64,000 nucleotides of DNA from contig JBGAHO010000012.1 in NCBI GenBank assembly GCA_044226195.1, positions 1-64,000 on the forward strand, read 5' to 3'. The notes under the pieces were generated by a model. The model saw only the letters and a list, made by a program, of their open reading frames with translations. It made no database searches and had not been told where the DNA came from. Position 1 is the first letter of the stretch. Each line of letters starts with the position of its first letter. Below are positions 1 to 8,049 of this stretch, piece by piece. The position numbers and the translations under genes were made by a program. The stretch is from RPQJ01 sp044226195 (lineage in GTDB: Bacteria > Pseudomonadota > Gammaproteobacteria > Steroidobacterales > Steroidobacteraceae).

Positions 1-491
1 GCGCCGGCCGGAGCGCGCTCGCCGACGACCACGAGGCCGGCAAGGTTTGCCATTGAGCCCAGGCCCGCGAGACCTTCGAGCATGTCCTTGCCGTACCAGC
101 GATCCACCACTGCGAGCCAGCGCGCGCCGGCATCGCGCAGCACGCCGTCCACGTCCGCCGGCCCCAGGTTGTGCACGAGCGGCAGCACGGTCGCGCCCGC
201 GCGCAACGCGGCCACGTAGAGCGCGGCCGTCTCGACGGAAGTCGGCAGTTGCAACGCGAAGACGTCACCCGCTCGCAGCCCCCGCACTTGCAGTGCTGCC
301 GCGACCGGACCGCTCGCGTCCCAGATCTCGCGTGCCGTCGCCGCGCGCAGTCCGCGCAGGGTGTGAAAGTGCAGCGCCGTGTCCGGCCGCGCCGCCACAG
401 CCCGGCGCAACGCTTGAGCGAGGGTCTCACGCCGGTAATAACCCACGCGATACCAGTGCTCGCAACGCTCCGCGTACGCCTGGCCGGTCAC
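1..491 (-). CDS. AMP-dependent acyl-CoA ligase, N-terminal part (runs off the left edge)
   Basis: Reading the minus strand from a GTG at 491 gives 163 open codons with no stop before the window edge. The visible part looks like the start of an acyl-adenylate-forming ligase: an ALHFHTLRG stretch, then LRAGDVFALQLP and a VAALRAGATVLPLVHNLGP stretch, as in the N-terminal lobe of this family. The TSGTTG nucleotide loop would lie outside the window. Its GTG overlaps the stop of the upstream ligase (GTGA), so the two are translationally coupled. It is the third ligase in a row in this operon. The substrate cannot be told from the sequence. Confidence 0.8.
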   Translation of the reverse strand, partial: MTGQAYAERCEHWYRVGYYRRETLAQALRRAVAARPDTALHFHTLRGLRAATAREIWDASGPVAAALQVRGLRAGDVFALQLPTSVETAALYVAALRAGATVLPLVHNLGPADVDGVLRDAGARWLAVVDRWYGKDMLEGLAGLGSMANLAGLVVVGERAPAG

Positions 492-1948
492 ACGGGCACC
501 CGCTCCAGCAGGCGCCGTCGCGCCAGCTTGCCCGTCGGTCCCAGCGGAAACTCGTCGACGGTCACGATCCGCGCCGGACGCTTGTAGGGCGCGAGCCGCT
601 CCGCCGCCGCAGCCTGCAGCGCCACCTCATCACGCGTGGCGTCGGGCAGCCATTGCACGAACGCGATGACCTCCTCATTGCCATCCGCCTCCGGCCGCCC
701 CACGACCGCGGACTGGTGCACGCCCGGCAGCGCATTCAGCACCGTTTCGACTTCCGCGGGATACACGTTGAAGCCGGAGCGGATGATCATCTCCTTGCGG
801 CGGCCCACGAGCTGGAACGAGCCGTCCGGCAGGCGACGCGCGAGATCGCCGGTCGCGAGCCAACCGTCGTCGCGCAGGATGGCGGCCGTCTCGCCCGGCT
901 GTCCGAAGTAGCCGAGCATGCGGGTGGCGCTGCGCATCATCAGTTCGCCCGTGTCCCCGCCCTCGATCTTCATCTCGACGCCGGCCTCGGGCCAGCCGAT
1001 GCAGTCTGCCGAGGCGTTCACGTCCGGTCGGGTTCGACTCCCCGGCGCGCACTCCGTCATGCCGTAGCCGTTGACGAGCCGCAGCCCGAGCAGGCGCTCG
1101 ACACGCGCCTTCAAGTTGGGATCGAGCGGTGCACCACCGCAGCTGATGTACTTCAACGCGCGTCCGAGCAGCGTACGGCCGGTCGATTCGAGGTGATCGC
1201 ACAGGCGCAGGTAAGCCGTCGGCACCAGCGAGAGATGCGTCACCTCGCCGGCTTCGATCGCTGCGGCGAGCGCCGTCACTTCAAGTCGCGGCATCAGTTG
1301 CAGCGTGGCACCCGCATGCAGGGCCGCCGCGAAGTTCGCGACGCCCATGATGTGGGAGAGCGGTCCTGCGCATTGCACGACCGATCCGCGGGCGGTGGCT
1401 CGCGAGATCGACAGCACGCGCCCCAGTTCGGCGAGGCCCGCGTGCGTCCACATCACCGCCTTCGCCCGCCCGGTGGTGCCGGAGGTGAAGAGCAGCAGTG
1501 CCACGCCGTCACTGCCCTCGGGCCGGCCGATCGTCGGTGCCGCCTGCGCGACGTGCAGTTCGCCCCACGCGCGGTCCTCGTGTCGCTCGGTGGCCTGCGT
1601 GCGAGCGAGGCCGGCGGCCGCGGATCCTTCCGCGGCGAAGACGACGAGGCGCGGATCCGCACAGGCCCGCAGCGCCTCGAATTCCGCCGGGCCGACCCGG
1701 GCATTCATCGGGGCCGGCCAGGCGCCGAGACTCTGCGCGGCCAGGATCAGCAACGGCGTGGCGACGTCGTTCTCGGAGACGATCAGCATCCGATCGCCGG
1801 CACGCAAGCCGCAGCTCGCGAGCCATTGCGCAAGCGCCTTCACGGCGACACCGGATTCGCCGTACGTCAGCGCGCGGCGCGCATCGCGAAACGCGACCTC
1901 GTCCGGTGCGGCCGCGATGCCCGCGCGCAGCAGCGCAGGCAGGCTCAC
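488..1948 (-). CDS. AMP-dependent acyl-CoA ligase
   Basis: This 486-residue protein belongs to the acyl-CoA synthetase (ANL) family, which converts a carboxylate, ATP and CoA to acyl-CoA via an acyl-adenylate. The phosphate loop FTSGTTGRAKAV, the adenine motif NGYGMTEC, the ATGDLARR hinge region and the C-terminal lysine in GPTGKLARR are all present, so it should be active. It is slightly short for the family. Its GTG start overlaps the previous stop and its own stop overlaps the next start. It sits in a minus-strand operon with a crotonase and two more ligases, which suggests it activates an acid made in the same pathway. The exact substrate is unknown. Confidence 0.9.
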   Translation of the reverse strand: MSLPALLRAGIAAAPDEVAFRDARRALTYGESGVAVKALAQWLASCGLRAGDRMLIVSENDVATPLLILAAQSLGAWPAPMNARVGPAEFEALRACADPRLVVFAAEGSAAAGLARTQATERHEDRAWGELHVAQAAPTIGRPEGSDGVALLLFTSGTTGRAKAVMWTHAGLAELGRVLSISRATARGSVVQCAGPLSHIMGVANFAAALHAGATLQLMPRLEVTALAAAIEAGEVTHLSLVPTAYLRLCDHLESTGRTLLGRALKYISCGGAPLDPNLKARVERLLGLRLVNGYGMTECAPGSRTRPDVNASADCIGWPEAGVEMKIEGGDTGELMMRSATRMLGYFGQPGETAAILRDDGWLATGDLARRLPDGSFQLVGRRKEMIIRSGFNVYPAEVETVLNALPGVHQSAVVGRPEADGNEEVIAFVQWLPDATRDEVALQAAAAERLAPYKRPARIVTVDEFPLGPTGKLARRRLLERVPV

Positions 1949-3477
1949 GCGCGGGCCTGCCAGAGTTCACGCAAGGCCTGCTTGCGGATCTTGCCGTTGG
2001 CCGTCAGCGGCAGTTCGGCGACCTGCACGACGTGCTGCGGCACCTTGTAATGCGACAGTCGCGCGCGCAGGAACTCGGACAGCTCCCGGACATCGAGCCG
2101 GTCGTCCGCCACGCGCGCCTCGACGAATGCGACGATGGTCTCGTCGCCCGACTCCGCTGGAATGCCGACGACCCCGGCCTGCCGCACGCGCGGATGCTCA
2201 ACGAGCTGCTGCTCGACCTCTTGCGGGTAGACGGTGAAACCCGAGCGCTTGATGAGGTCGCGCGCGCGGCTGACGATGCGCAGCGCGCCGTCGGGCTCGA
2301 GATGGCCGAGGTCGCCGGTGCGCAGCCAGCCGTCCGTCGTCAGGGTCCGTGCGGTGAGTTCCGGATCGCGGTAGTAGCCGAGCATCGTGCCCGGACCGCG
2401 CACCCAGATTTCGCCCGGTACGCCGGGCGGCGACTCGCGCTCGTCGGGACCGACGAACCGCACCTCGCAATCCGGCGCGAGTTCGCCGGGCAACGCATCG
2501 TGGCGGGGCCGGTCCACGTGCGTCACGAACATCGAGCCCGCGTACTCGGTCATGCCGTAGCCGTGGTGCAGCGGCAGCGCGAGTGCCGCCTCGATGCGTC
2601 GCTTCAGCGCGGGATCGAGCGCGCCGCCGCCGGCGTAGGCATAACGCAAGCCCGGGAACGGTCCGCGCAGACCCTCCCGCTCGAGCCGATCCAGCAGGCG
2701 CACGTACAGCGTCGGCACCCCGTGCAGGACCGCGAGCTGTCCTCGGCACAGCGCCGCGACCGTCGCGTCGGCATCGAAGCGGGATTGCAGCAGGATGGAC
2801 CCGCCGGCGGTCAGCGTCGTGAGCAGGATCGTCGCCACGCCGAAGATGTGCGACATCGGCAGCGCGCCGAGGACGGTCTCCCCGGGCTGCAGCCGTCGGA
2901 TGGCCGCCGAGCGAGCCGCGAAACTCAGCAGCCCGCGATGGGTCGCCAGCACGCCTTTCGGTGCACCGGTCGTCCCCGAGGTGTAGATGAGTGCGCCGAC
3001 GTGCGCGGCCAGGCTGCCTGTCTCGGCCATCGCCGCCGGGTCGCCCGCGCTGAACGCGCACTCCGAGCACGGCGACGGCGACAGGCTGGTATAGGTCTCG
3101 ACCAAGTCACGAGCCGCATGACCGCGTGCCTCGTCGGAAGCGCCGGTGCCGTAAACCACGACCCGGGGCCGGGCGTGGGCACGAATCGCGGCAATCTCGC
3201 GCTCGCTGGCCCGCGCATTCACCAGGGCGGGCCAAGCGCCCAGCGCACCAGTCGCGAAGAATGCCGCGATCTGCGCGAGACCGTTCTCCGCCACGATCAC
3301 CACGCGATCTCCCGGACCGACGCCTCGATCGGCGAGTCGATCCGCAAGCTGCGTGGTCGCTTGCTGCAACTGGAGATAGCTGACCGTGTCGCCGCCGTCC
3401 CGCAAGGCCACGGCCTCGGGCCATCGGCGCGCGGAGTGCTCGAGGATCTCGCAGACGCGTTGCGGCTGGTCCGTCAC
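1945..3477 (-). CDS. AMP-dependent acyl-CoA ligase
   Basis: This 510-residue ligase has the full ANL motif set: IYTSGTTGAPKGV, HGYGMTEYAGS, RTGDLGH and the catalytic lysine in TANGKIRKQ. It should make an acyl-CoA through an acyl-adenylate in the cytoplasm. I place the start at the GTG at 3477 (VTDQPQRV). An upstream extension to 3588 is open but would run into the preceding crotonase and its translation looks unlike any ligase. The stop overlaps the next ligase by four bases. The two neighbouring ligases share its layout and probably arose by duplication and divergence. Confidence 0.9.
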   Translation of the reverse strand: MTDQPQRVCEILEHSARRWPEAVALRDGGDTVSYLQLQQATTQLADRLADRGVGPGDRVVIVAENGLAQIAAFFATGALGAWPALVNARASEREIAAIRAHARPRVVVYGTGASDEARGHAARDLVETYTSLSPSPCSECAFSAGDPAAMAETGSLAAHVGALIYTSGTTGAPKGVLATHRGLLSFAARSAAIRRLQPGETVLGALPMSHIFGVATILLTTLTAGGSILLQSRFDADATVAALCRGQLAVLHGVPTLYVRLLDRLEREGLRGPFPGLRYAYAGGGALDPALKRRIEAALALPLHHGYGMTEYAGSMFVTHVDRPRHDALPGELAPDCEVRFVGPDERESPPGVPGEIWVRGPGTMLGYYRDPELTARTLTTDGWLRTGDLGHLEPDGALRIVSRARDLIKRSGFTVYPQEVEQQLVEHPRVRQAGVVGIPAESGDETIVAFVEARVADDRLDVRELSEFLRARLSHYKVPQHVVQVAELPLTANGKIRKQALRELWQARA

Positions 3478-3512
3478 GATGCCCTGCCCCGTCCGCGTGC
3501 CCGCGGGACCCC

Positions 3513-4316
3513 TCAGCGGCCCTTGAAGCGCGGCCGACGCTTTTCCCGGAACGCGAGCTTGCCTTCCTCGTGGTCCTCCGACAGCCACGCGTAGGGCTGC
3601 AGGTCGATCTCGGCCTGGATCATCGCCTCGAGTCCACGGGCATACACGGACTTCATCAGCGCGAAGGCGATCGGCGGGCTCTCCGCATACTGGCGTGCAA
3701 GTTCCTGGGCCCGGCGCAGCGCCTGGCCGGGCTCGACCACTTCGTCCACGAGCCCGAGCCGCTCGGCGCGCTCCGCCTTGATGTCCTCCGCGAGCGCGAT
3801 CAGCTGCTTGGCCTTCGTCACCCCCACGCGATTCGGCAGGGAATACATCAGCGCCATGTCCGGGATGAAGCCGACGCGCGTGAACGCGCAGCAGAAGCGC
3901 GCATTGCTCGCGGCGACGACGTGATCGGCCGCGCAGGTGAGCGCCAGTCCGGCGCCGTAGGCGAAGCCCTCGATCGCGGCCACGATCGGCTTATCGCCGC
4001 CGATCATCTCGCGCATGATCCGAGTGCCGCCGCGACGCAGGCGGGCCCGGCATTCCTGCAGGGTCTTCTCCCCCCAGCCCGCCATGTCCGCGCCGGCGCT
4101 GAAGTTGCCGTCCGCGCCCGTGAGCACGATGGCACGTACCGAAGCATCGTCGTTCAGCCGCGCAAAGGTATCGCTCAGCGCATCGCGTATCGCGAGCGAC
4201 ATGGCGTTGAGTTTGCCCGGATTGCTGAGCGTGAGCGTGACGATCGCGCCGTCGCGCGCCTCGAGCAGCATGCCCGTGTCGCCACCCGCCGCCTTGGCCG
4301 CCCGCTTCTTCTTCAT
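3513..4316 (-). CDS. enoyl-CoA hydratase/isomerase (crotonase) family protein without the hydratase glutamates
   Basis: This 267-residue protein has the crotonase fold: SAGADMAG for the oxyanion hole region and a second loop at YGAGLALTCAADH. The two glutamates of classical hydratases are missing. The first position is a leucine and the second lies in CAFTRVGFIPD without Glu. It may therefore be an isomerase, hydrolase or ring-cleaving member and not a hydratase. The ATG at 4316 overlaps the upstream stop (ATGA). The start has a lysine- and alanine-rich tail before the fold begins. It is coupled to the LuxE/PaaK-like gene upstream and to ligases downstream. Confidence 0.85.
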   Translation of the reverse strand: MKKKRAAKAAGGDTGMLLEARDGAIVTLTLSNPGKLNAMSLAIRDALSDTFARLNDDASVRAIVLTGADGNFSAGADMAGWGEKTLQECRARLRRGGTRIMREMIGGDKPIVAAIEGFAYGAGLALTCAADHVVAASNARFCCAFTRVGFIPDMALMYSLPNRVGVTKAKQLIALAEDIKAERAERLGLVDEVVEPGQALRRAQELARQYAESPPIAFALMKSVYARGLEAMIQAEIDLQPYAWLSEDHEEGKLAFREKRRPRFKGR

Positions 4317-5665
4317 GTCATCGCGCCCCGCACGTACGCATCGATCGTGCCGGCGCAACCGATGTGGTCGTCCTGGCCGGTCACCTGCGTGTAGCGCACG
4401 ATGGTATCGAGAATGGTCGGGCCGTGGCGACCGCACTCGCAGCGGCTGGAGAAATCGATCTGCACCTTGTCACCGGTGATGAGGCCGCCCCAGCGGCCTT
4501 CGTACATCAGGTCGAGGAAGCCGAAGCGGCCCTCGACGACTCCGGCCGAGCCGACCGCGAGCGAGATCAGCTTCTCGCCCGGCTGGTCGAGCAGCAGCAT
4601 GATGAGGCCCGGCGGACAGTGGTAGCGCCGCTTCTCGCAACGCGGGAAGAGCTGCAGCATCTCGGTCATGCCGTAACCGGTGCCGCGGATCACCTTGCCC
4701 CAGAAGCGGTCGACCTGCTCGACGTAATCAGGCGGCAGCGACACGCCCTTCACGCCGCCCCCGGAGGAGATGTAGCTCTTCGGATGCCACGCGCCGTCGG
4801 GGATGCCGAGCTCCCGCGCACGGCGAATGATGGCCATGTGCTGCGCCCACATGCCGGTGAGGATGATGGGCTGGTCGCGGTGCGCGAGGATCGTGTCGAC
4901 GAGCTTGTTCAGCGCATCCATCATGCGCACGCCCTGCTCCTGCGCGCGCTTCTCCATGTCGGCGATTTCCTGCGGGGTCGCCGTGCCTTCCTGCATGCGC
5001 TTGCGCAGCGCCGCCATCGCACTCACCTCGGAAATCTTCAGCGGCTCGTCGGTGAGGAAATGGATCGAACCGGGCTTGCCCCACAGCTCCGCACCGATCT
5101 GCGACGCCTCGATGGCGCTGTTCGGCCCCTGGCTCGGGCCGAGGTTGAACACGACGCGGTCCTTGTTGGGCGTGAGGTACGGCCAGCCGAGCGTGTGCTG
5201 CCAGTGCCGTTTCTTCATCTCGAGGTCGCCGCGCGTCGAGTTGAGAAACGACACCTTGCCGCTCGAGCCGCTGGTGGCGAGCAGCAGGTGGCCGTTGGCG
5301 CGCATCGTGTCGATCCAGTCGTCGACGTTGCGCACGCCCGAGACGTCGACGGTAGTCGGATCTTCGACCGACAGCGTCTTGAGCCAGCGTCCGAGCGCCG
5401 ACCACTTGCCCTGGTCGACTAGGTTCTGCGGGTAGGACTTGTAGACGGTGTGGGCGAACAGCAGCGGCACGAGGTCGTGGAAGCTGCGGATCTCGGTGAC
5501 ACCCGATTCCTCGGCGCGCTTGCGCAGCACGGGGATCTGCTCGCGGCGCTCGGCGAAGAGCTCGCGCGCGGCCTCGAGGCGCAGGGGATCGAGTTCCGCG
5601 GCCGGCAGGTCGTACCGGTCCTCGCGCGTGATCATGTCGAGCAGCTGGCGGCGGATCGGGCCCAT
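4313..5665 (-). CDS. LuxE/PaaK-like acyl-adenylating enzyme
   Basis: This 450-residue protein is a member of the LuxE and phenylacetate-CoA ligase (PaaK) branch of adenylate-forming enzymes. It has the loop TSGSSGK at residues 131-137, GTGYGMTEM further on, and near the C-terminus TGDKVQ followed by CECGRHG, the CxCGR motif of PaaK-type proteins. LuxE proteins activate fatty acid and pass the acyl group to the reductase LuxC. A LuxC-like gene lies at 8050. The start chosen is the ATG at 5665, preceded by GAGG five bases upstream. A GTG at 5692 is possible but lies in the promoter box. It heads the minus-strand operon. It could instead form a CoA thioester. Confidence 0.75.
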   Translation of the reverse strand: MGPIRRQLLDMITREDRYDLPAAELDPLRLEAARELFAERREQIPVLRKRAEESGVTEIRSFHDLVPLLFAHTVYKSYPQNLVDQGKWSALGRWLKTLSVEDPTTVDVSGVRNVDDWIDTMRANGHLLLATSGSSGKVSFLNSTRGDLEMKKRHWQHTLGWPYLTPNKDRVVFNLGPSQGPNSAIEASQIGAELWGKPGSIHFLTDEPLKISEVSAMAALRKRMQEGTATPQEIADMEKRAQEQGVRMMDALNKLVDTILAHRDQPIILTGMWAQHMAIIRRARELGIPDGAWHPKSYISSGGGVKGVSLPPDYVEQVDRFWGKVIRGTGYGMTEMLQLFPRCEKRRYHCPPGLIMLLLDQPGEKLISLAVGSAGVVEGRFGFLDLMYEGRWGGLITGDKVQIDFSSRCECGRHGPTILDTIVRYTQVTGQDDHIGCAGTIDAYVRGAMT

Positions 5666-5693
5666 GGTGACCTCGCTGGGTGAAGCGTTCACA

Positions 5694-5716
5694 TTTGTGT
5701 ATCCTGTTCAATAATA
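5694..5716. promoter_or_regulatory. bidirectional operator/promoter box, site 1
   Basis: In the gap between two divergent operons the sequence TTTGTGTAT, CCT, GTTCAATAATA matches the repeated box of this window (TATGYGAAC, three bases, RTTCAATTATA). The right arm holds a -10-like TAATAC for the plus-strand amidohydrolase. The box also overlaps the upstream region of the minus-strand operon. A shared repressor site is inferred from recurrence at other divergent promoters. Confidence 0.6.
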
Positions 5717-5739
5717 CATCAGCCGACCGGAAACGCCCC

Positions 5740-6954
5740 ATGCCCGCTGCCGCGACGCCGGTGCCCGCCTACGCCGGGCCGATCTTCGACGCCGACACGC
5801 ACGTGATCGAACGCGACCTGGCGTTCTTCCAGGATTACCTGCCGGCCGACCTGCACGAGCGCTGGCTGCCTCGCATCGGCGACGGTCCCGAAGGCTATGG
5901 CATGTACGTCGGGCCGCGCAGGGTGCACAACAACGAGTCGAACCCCGACGGCCTCGTGCCGCCGCCCGGCCGCCTCAAGGAATGGCTCAAGGCCATGAAG
6001 GAAGGCAAGTCGAACGTGGACGGCTGGATCGCGCCGACTCCCGACATGTGGGACCGCGATGCGCGACTCGCGAAGCTCGAGGAGTTCGGCGTCGAGGGTT
6101 CGGTGCTGTACCCCGGCTCATTCATCTCGTCGGTTGGGCACTACAGCCCGGACCGCGACGGCAACGCCGTGTTCCACGCCTACAACCGCTACCTGCACGA
6201 GCAGTGGGGCTTCAGCACCGACGAGCGCATCTACTCGGCACCACTGCTCACGCTGTGGGACCTCGAGACCTCGGTGCAGGAGGCCGAGTGGCTGATCCGC
6301 GAGGGCGCACGCGTCGTCTGCATGCCCATGGGCCCGGCCAACGACAAGTCACCGGCCCACCCGGACTTCGACCCCGTCTGGGCGCGGCTCAACGAGGCCG
6401 GGGTCGTCATCGCCTACCACGTGTCGGAGGCGACCTTCATGCACCCGCTCATCCATGCGTTCGGCGAGAAGCCGCTGCAGGCGCGGCGCACGGGCCAGAC
6501 CGCGTGGCAGTGGATGTTCTGCTACAGCGAGATCCCGGTGCAGATGGTGCTGGCCAACATCGTCTATCACAACTTCTTCGCGCGCTTCCCGAACCTGCGC
6601 ATCGTGAGTGCGGAGAACGGCGCCAACTGGCTGCCGGGCTTCCTCGACAAGATGGACAAGATGCGCGGCATGGCCAAGAACGGCTACTGGCCCTGCGGCC
6701 AGCTGAGCGAGCGACCGAGCCGCATCTTCCGCCGTCACTGCGCGGTGGTGGCCTACCCCGAGGACGACGTGAAGGGCATCGTCGAGCGCATCGGTGGTTC
6801 CGAGTGCCTGCTGATGGGTTCGGACTATCCGCACGCGGAAGGCGTGCCCGCACCGCGCGATTTCCATACGGAGGCGCTCACCGAACTGCCTGAGTCGGAC
6901 GTGCGAGCGATCATGTACGAGAACGGCCGGCGGCTGCTGCCGCGGCGTTCCTGA
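5740..6954 (+). CDS. amidohydrolase family metal-dependent hydrolase
   Basis: This 404-residue protein is an amidohydrolase_2-type TIM-barrel enzyme. The N-terminal metal motif is seen in FDADTHVIE, histidines follow in the middle (AYHVSEATF), and the C-terminal catalytic aspartate lies in MGSDYPHAEG. Members hydrolyse C-N or C-C bonds or decarboxylate aromatic acids, often with zinc or manganese. The ATG at 5740 was chosen because the protein begins there like its family. An upstream ATG at 5680 lies before the promoter box. It is a single-gene unit facing the LuxE-like operon and ends one base from the convergent SDR stop. The reaction is not known. Confidence 0.88.
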   Translation: MPAAATPVPAYAGPIFDADTHVIERDLAFFQDYLPADLHERWLPRIGDGPEGYGMYVGPRRVHNNESNPDGLVPPPGRLKEWLKAMKEGKSNVDGWIAPTPDMWDRDARLAKLEEFGVEGSVLYPGSFISSVGHYSPDRDGNAVFHAYNRYLHEQWGFSTDERIYSAPLLTLWDLETSVQEAEWLIREGARVVCMPMGPANDKSPAHPDFDPVWARLNEAGVVIAYHVSEATFMHPLIHAFGEKPLQARRTGQTAWQWMFCYSEIPVQMVLANIVYHNFFARFPNLRIVSAENGANWLPGFLDKMDKMRGMAKNGYWPCGQLSERPSRIFRRHCAVVAYPEDDVKGIVERIGGSECLLMGSDYPHAEGVPAPRDFHTEALTELPESDVRAIMYENGRRLLPRRS

Positions 6955-6955
6955 G

Positions 6956-7873
6956 TCAGGGATAGGACACGCCGGTCAGCCGCTCCGACTCCTGCCACAG
7001 CCTCGCCGCCACCGCGGCATCGTTCGCCTGCGGCGGCACCTTCGCCGGGACCACGGGACCCTTCATCTCGTTCGCATTCGCCGGGCCGTAATACCCGCCG
7101 GGTTGCGCTTCAGGCGCGGTCGCGGCGTACAGCAGCGGCAAGGCACCGTCCGCCGCCGACTGGAAGAAGAACGCCTTCGCCAGTGGCGACAGGATGCGCT
7201 TGGCGATGAAACCACCCGGCGTCGAGAACAGGTTGGTGCTGGAGGCCCCGGGGTGGGCTGCGATCGCCTGCGTGGCGAGTCCGGCGCGGCGCAAGCGGCG
7301 CTCGTACTCCATCGCGAACATCAGGTTGGCGAGCTTGCTCTGGTTATAGGCTTTCCACTCGTCGTACCTGCGCTCGCCCATCAGGTCGTCGAAGTCGATG
7401 CGCCCGGTGCGCGCGGCGATGCTGGCCACCGCAACGACGCGACTGCCGATCCGCGTGCCCATCGCCGGCAGCAGCAGGCCCGCGAGCGCGAAGTGCCCGA
7501 GGTGGTTGGTGGCGAACTGCATCTCGAAGCCGTCGACGGACCGTGCGCGCGGCGTCGCCATGATCCCGGCGTTGTTGACGAGCAGATCGATGCCCGGGAA
7601 GCGGCCGCGGATCTCGTCGGCGAACGCCCGCACGCTCGCCAGTGAGGACACGTCGAGCGTGCCGCACTGGACGTCGGCCCGGGGATGGGCGGCAACGATC
7701 GCTGCACGGGTCGCCTCGGCGTTGCGGACCGACCGGCACGCGAGGATGACCGTGGCGCCGTGCGCCGCGAGCGCGTGCGAGACTTCGAGCCCGAGGCCGC
7801 TGTTCGCACCCGTGACGATGGCGATGCGGCCGGTCTGATCGGGGATATCCTTCGTCGTCCACGCCTGGGCCAT
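6956..7873 (-). CDS. short-chain dehydrogenase/reductase (retinol dehydrogenase-like)
   Basis: This 305-residue SDR has the NAD(P) loop TGANSGLG, the NNAG motif and the catalytic YNQSKLAN, the pattern of retinol-dehydrogenase and protochlorophyllide-reductase-like SDRs. It should oxidise an alcohol or reduce a ketone or aldehyde. The ATG at 7873 is preceded by a GGAGC ribosome site; a longer frame upstream is not SDR-like and crosses the promoter box. It is divergent from the LuxC-like acyl-CoA reductase, so a role in handling the aldehyde or alcohol product is plausible but not shown. Confidence 0.88.
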   Translation of the reverse strand: MAQAWTTKDIPDQTGRIAIVTGANSGLGLEVSHALAAHGATVILACRSVRNAEATRAAIVAAHPRADVQCGTLDVSSLASVRAFADEIRGRFPGIDLLVNNAGIMATPRARSVDGFEMQFATNHLGHFALAGLLLPAMGTRIGSRVVAVASIAARTGRIDFDDLMGERRYDEWKAYNQSKLANLMFAMEYERRLRRAGLATQAIAAHPGASSTNLFSTPGGFIAKRILSPLAKAFFFQSAADGALPLLYAATAPEAQPGGYYGPANANEMKGPVVPAKVPPQANDAAVAARLWQESERLTGVSYP

Positions 7874-7947
7874 GCTGTGCTCCGTGTCGGGAGCCGATCC
7901 GGCCGGTCGATTGACAGCGCCCGGACCCACCCCTAGGATCGTTCTCA

Positions 7948-7970
7948 ATTTGAAATGCCGTTCCATTATA
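7948..7970. promoter_or_regulatory. bidirectional operator/promoter box, site 2
   Basis: Between the divergent SDR and LuxC-like genes lies ATTTGAAAT, GCC, GTTCCATTATA. The right arm matches the recurring box well and includes a CATTAT -10-like hexamer facing the plus strand. The left arm is shifted by one base. On the minus strand the same bases read TATAATGGAAC, a second -10-like element facing the SDR. Confidence 0.55.
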
Positions 7971-8049
7971 TGAACCGTCGCCGACGCTGCAACCGCGTTT
8001 CGCCCTGCGAGCGCCCGGGTCACGCCGCCGACGGGACAGGAGCCCGCCC

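Noticed and set aside
47..2050. Long plus-strand open frame of 667 codons opposite the two ligases
   Set aside because: Its translation is arginine- and proline-rich with no domain, and the minus strand encodes clear acyl-CoA ligases with all motifs. It is a GC-rich antisense frame. The same applies to many other long antisense frames, such as 61781-63844 opposite CAR.
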